Shown here: positions 61,246 to 64,000 of the stretch, piece by piece | Position numbering within the stretch: position 1 is the stretch's first letter | Layout: every line of letters starts with the position of its first letter | NCBI RefSeq assembly: GCF_019375475.1 | Contig: NZ_JAHXGQ010000017.1 | Coordinates: 1 to 64,000 of the forward strand | DNA length: 64,000 nucleotides | From: Saccharothrix obliqua | GTDB lineage: Bacteria > Actinomycetota > Actinomycetes > Mycobacteriales > Pseudonocardiaceae | Direction: 5' to 3' | Translations under genes and position numbers: made by a program | Notes under the pieces: generated by a model | Seen by the model: only the letters and a program-made list of their open reading frames with translations | Databases searched by the model: none | What the model was told of the DNA's origin: nothing

Positions 61246-61964
61246 GTTCGTCCTCCGAGGGCTGGGTAGCTGCCCCGCGCCCGGTGGGCACCGGCCGGGC
61301 AGCCTCGGCGACCGCGTGCCGCGAAATCGCCGATCCGGCACTCTACCTGGGGTTTCCGGGTGGGCAGCGACGCAGTCACCCGAAGTGGGGGGTCTCACAG
61401 GGTGTAACGCCGGGGAATTCCGCGTGGCGCGGCCGTTCGAACGACCGCGTTTCGGTGGTGCGAAGCCACCGATCACACTTCTGTCCACAGTGGACTGATA
61501 CGCCGGGTGCGCCGGTACCGCGGGCGGTCCCGGCGCGTTCTCGCGGCCGGATCGGCTCCGGGTTCCCGAACCCCGTGCCGACTCCGCGTCGACACCGGTC
61601 GTCCACCCGCGATTCGCCTGCGCGCCAAGTGAAATCGGCCGTGCGCGCGGCCGTGCGCACGCCCGGTGGTCAGGGCTTCCCGTCTGCCCGCACCCGTCGC
61701 GGCTGTCAAGTGGTGCGGCTCCGGCGCGCGGCTCTTGGCACTTAAGGGCCGATTTCTGCCCCTAATGGACTAGACCATTGCCGGGGCCGGTGCGGCGGCG
61801 ATAACGTCGATCACGGCCGGGACCGGTGATCTCGCGTGCCGAGGCGCCGGAACCCGTTGTCCGGAAGGCGTTCTTCGGGTGGCAGCGTCGCCAACCGGGT
61901 GTGGGAAGAGGTTCGGTGACGGCTGCGCGCGGTGTTGTCCCGCGGCGCGGATACGGGGTGGTGA
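61246..61964. promoter_or_regulatory. Divergent regulatory region between NRPS and glycosyltransferase
   Basis: About 700 bases with no convincing gene. An inverted repeat AATGG-ACTAGA-CCATT lies at 61764-61779 in a less GC-rich patch, a possible operator for the glycosyltransferase-PKS transcript. Other frames here lack ribosome binding sites. Confidence 0.35.
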
Positions 61965-63002
61965 ATGACTGGCAGGGTGATCTACGCCGGGTTCGAGGTG
62001 CAGTACCCCGTCGGCGGCAACCGGTTGCTGACCGACCACGTCGCGCTGCTGGTGGCGGCGGGGGTGGACGCGTACCGGTGGTCGCCGACGCCGGGTTTCC
62101 GGTACTCGTGGTTCGCGGACGACGTGCCGACGTTGTCGGGTGCGGAGCTGGACCTGGGCGCGGAGGACCTGCTCGTGGTGCCGGAACTGGTGGTGCTGCC
62201 GGACCGCGACCCGGCGCCGGGTGGCCGGAAGGCGATCTTCGTCCAGGGCCACTTCATGACGTTCCTGACGTGTCCCGACGTCGACCTCTACCCGGGCTGG
62301 AGCACGCCGCCCGCGTTGTGGACGATCTCCCGCGACGGCGTGGACGTGCTCAGCCGCGCCATACCCCACCTGCCACCGCCACGACTGGTGCCCAACCCGA
62401 TCGACGCGGGGGTGTTCCGGCCCGGGGTGAAGGTGCCGAGCATCGCGTGGATGTCGCGGAAGCGGCCGTCGGAGAGCGCGTTGTTGAAGCAGATCCTGCG
62501 CAACGACCCGCGGAGTGCGGGGGTGGAGTTGCGGGACGTGCGTGGCCTGTCGCACGGGGAGGTGGCGCGGGTGTTGTCGGACACGTCGGTGTTCGTGGCG
62601 TTGGGTGCGCCGGAGGGTGAGGGTTTCGGGTTGCCGGTGGCGGAGGCGTTGGCGAGTGGGTGTCTGGTGACGGGGTACGGGTTGGGTGGTGGTGACGAGT
62701 TGTTCGAGGCGCCGTCGGCGTGGCCGGTGGCGAATCTGCGGACGGTGGAGTTGGCGGACCGGGCGTTGGAGTTGGTGCGGTTGCCCGACGCAGACCGGTT
62801 GCGTGCGGCGGGTCGGCGGTGGTTGGTCGACCGTTACAACGCGGAGGTGACCACGAAGGCGTTGCTGACGGCGGTCGAAGCGGCCCGCGCCCTGCCCGGC
62901 GAAGCCACCCGCGCGATCCACCCCTCCGCGTGGGAAGAGGAACTGATGCGCGTGATCGCCCCGTACGCGGCACCACTGGCCGCCGCCGGCTCCCAGAGCT
63001 AG
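61965..63002 (+). CDS. GT4-like glycosyltransferase
   Basis: 345 residues with a GGGGTGG ribosome binding site. The C-terminal donor domain has PEGEGFGLPVAEALASG, the GT4 E-x7-E motif (E219, E227). The N-terminal start (VIYAGFEVQYPVGGNRLLTDHV) is atypical for GT4. It may attach a sugar to a cyclitol or polyketide. It lies 109 bases before the PKS on the same strand and may be in its operon. The donor sugar is unknown. Confidence 0.75.
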   Translation: MTGRVIYAGFEVQYPVGGNRLLTDHVALLVAAGVDAYRWSPTPGFRYSWFADDVPTLSGAELDLGAEDLLVVPELVVLPDRDPAPGGRKAIFVQGHFMTFLTCPDVDLYPGWSTPPALWTISRDGVDVLSRAIPHLPPPRLVPNPIDAGVFRPGVKVPSIAWMSRKRPSESALLKQILRNDPRSAGVELRDVRGLSHGEVARVLSDTSVFVALGAPEGEGFGLPVAEALASGCLVTGYGLGGGDELFEAPSAWPVANLRTVELADRALELVRLPDADRLRAAGRRWLVDRYNAEVTTKALLTAVEAARALPGEATRAIHPSAWEEELMRVIAPYAAPLAAAGSQS

Positions 63003-63111
63003 CCCCTCCCACGCCCCGCGCCGAGGCGCATCCGCGCGTCCCACCCGCCCGCGCCACGCGGCCGGGCGGTTCCGCGCGCCCTGATCCGGTCGAGACCCGC
63101 TAGGAGCCGAC

Positions 63112-64000
63112 GTGGAGCAGTCACCCCCCATCGCCGTGGTCGGGATGTCGTGCCGCTTCCCCGGCGCGCCGACCACCTCCGCCTTCTGGGACGTGCTGAT
63201 CGGTGGTGCCGACGTGCTCGGCGACGCACCCGCCGGTCGACCGCCGACGGCGTCCCGCGCCGGGTACCTGCCCGACGTCGCGGGCTTCGACGCCGGCCTG
63301 TTCGGCATCTCGCCTCGCGAGGCGCGCGAGCTGGACCCGCAGCAACGCCTGCTGCTCGAACTGTGCTGGGAGGCGTTCGAGGACGCCGGCACCGCGCCGG
63401 ACTCGTGGCACGACAGCGCGACGGGTGTGTTCGTCGGCGTCACGGCCGAGGACTACGCGTTGCTCGCGGCCCGCCGCGGCGCGGAGGTCGGCCACCACCG
63501 GCTCACCGGCACCAGCCGGGCGATCATCGCCAACCGGCTGTCGCACTTCTTCGGCCTCGCCGGGCCGAGCATGACCGTGGACACCGGCCAGTCGTCGTCC
63601 CTGGTCGCCGTGCACCTGGCGATCGAGAGCATCCGCTCCGGCGAGACGACCGCGGCCGTGGCCGGCGGGGTGCACCTCAACCTCGCCGACGAGTCCACGC
63701 GGGCGCTGGACCGGCTCGGCGCGCTGTCCCCGGACGGGCGCTGCCACACCTTCGACGCGAGGGCCAACGGGTTCGCCCGGGGCGAGGGCGGCGGTCTGGT
63801 CGTGCTCAAGACCCTGGCTCGCGCGGAGGCCGACGGCGACCGCGTCTACGGCGTGCTGCGTGGCAGCGCCGTCAACAACGACGGGCCGTCCGCCGGGTTG
63901 ACCGTGCCGAGGCCGGACGCCCAGGAGCGGGTGTTGCGGTCGGCGTGCCTGCGGGCGGGTGTCGCGCCGCACGAGGTCGACTACGTCGAGCTGCACGGCA
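63112..64000 (+). CDS. Type I modular PKS, KSQ loading domain (partial)
   Basis: Open to the end of the window; the start is GTG 63112 with AGGAG upstream. I read 296 residues of a ketosynthase: IAVVGMSCRFPGAP, then DPQQRLLLELCWEA, GVFVGVTAEDY and VDTGQSSSLVAVH. The active-site Cys is Gln160 (codon CAG at 63589), the hallmark of a decarboxylating KSQ loading domain. The first catalytic His is H295 (YVELHG). There is no N-terminal docking helix, so this is the first PKS protein of its line. AT and ACP are expected beyond 64000. Confidence 0.9.
   Translation, partial: MEQSPPIAVVGMSCRFPGAPTTSAFWDVLIGGADVLGDAPAGRPPTASRAGYLPDVAGFDAGLFGISPREARELDPQQRLLLELCWEAFEDAGTAPDSWHDSATGVFVGVTAEDYALLAARRGAEVGHHRLTGTSRAIIANRLSHFFGLAGPSMTVDTGQSSSLVAVHLAIESIRSGETTAAVAGGVHLNLADESTRALDRLGALSPDGRCHTFDARANGFARGEGGGLVVLKTLARAEADGDRVYGVLRGSAVNNDGPSAGLTVPRPDAQERVLRSACLRAGVAPHEVDYVELHG

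Noticed and set aside
57512-61498. 1328-residue plus-strand open frame opposite the NRPS
   Set aside because: It is the antisense shadow of the NRPS gene; extreme Arg/Gln/Asp content without domains.

Overview
The window is very GC-rich DNA from a filamentous actinomycete. Two AfsR-type SARP regulators, an LmbU-family regulator, caspase/CHAT conflict genes, many secreted proteins with Tat or Sec signals, occasional TTA codons and a modular PKS all fit. A Pseudonocardiaceae-like genome (Saccharothrix/Actinosynnema/Lentzea type) is my guess; the sequence does not prove the genus.

Layout. (1) 1-5.3 kb: end of an integrated element: HNH-type protein, Cys-rich unknown protein, excisionase-like HTH protein, tyrosine integrase, AbrB-like protein, abutting tRNA-Leu(GAG). 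(2) 5.4-28.4 kb: accessory chromosomal genes: TetR/glycosyltransferase/membrane-protein operon, a beta-propeller/RTX surface protein, a HAF-repeat protein, a Tat amidohydrolase with divergent MarR, a MarR/MFS/DUF1330 operon, a beta-trefoil protein, an EF-hand protein, a TPR-CHAT protease with a membrane partner, an I36 inhibitor, a lipoprotein, a glycine-rich beta-helix protein, and a monooxygenase/MFS pair opposite a TetR gene. (3) 28.4-32.6 kb: membrane KAP-type NTPase facing an EACC1-caspase operon, likely a conflict (immunity/cell death) locus. (4) 32.9-43 kb: lipoprotein, CHAP amidase, SARP, Tat esterase, serine D-Ala carboxypeptidase/beta-lactamase family protein, second SARP. (5) 43-64 kb: a biosynthetic gene cluster.

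The cluster core is a tightly coupled ten-gene operon (48579-56169). It encodes a sedoheptulose-7-phosphate cyclase of the 2-epi-5-epi-valiolone synthase type, a VOC protein resembling the CetB-type epimerase, a pyranose-oxidase-like flavoenzyme and a DegT/AspC aminotransferase. This is a plausible route to a C7N aminocyclitol. It is interleaved with an unusual set of cupins: five paralogues of one family (one fused to the C-terminus of the cyclase), two copies of a second small domain, and one unrelated cupin. In three of the five paralogues the HxH metal site is lost. A glycosyltransferase and a type I PKS that begins with a KSQ loading domain (Cys replaced by Gln) follow, so a polyketide carrying or starting from an aminocyclitol is a reasonable hypothesis. 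An LmbU regulator, a bicovalent-type FAD oxidase, an SDR and an MFS exporter lie upstream. A Pls-like NRPS and an M1 peptidase sit on the opposite strand inside the cluster and may be unrelated to it.

The cyclase-cupin fusion and the cupin array are the most novel features I can see. Start sites were chosen by reading frame, ribosome binding site and overlap; functions rest on motif recognition without database searches.
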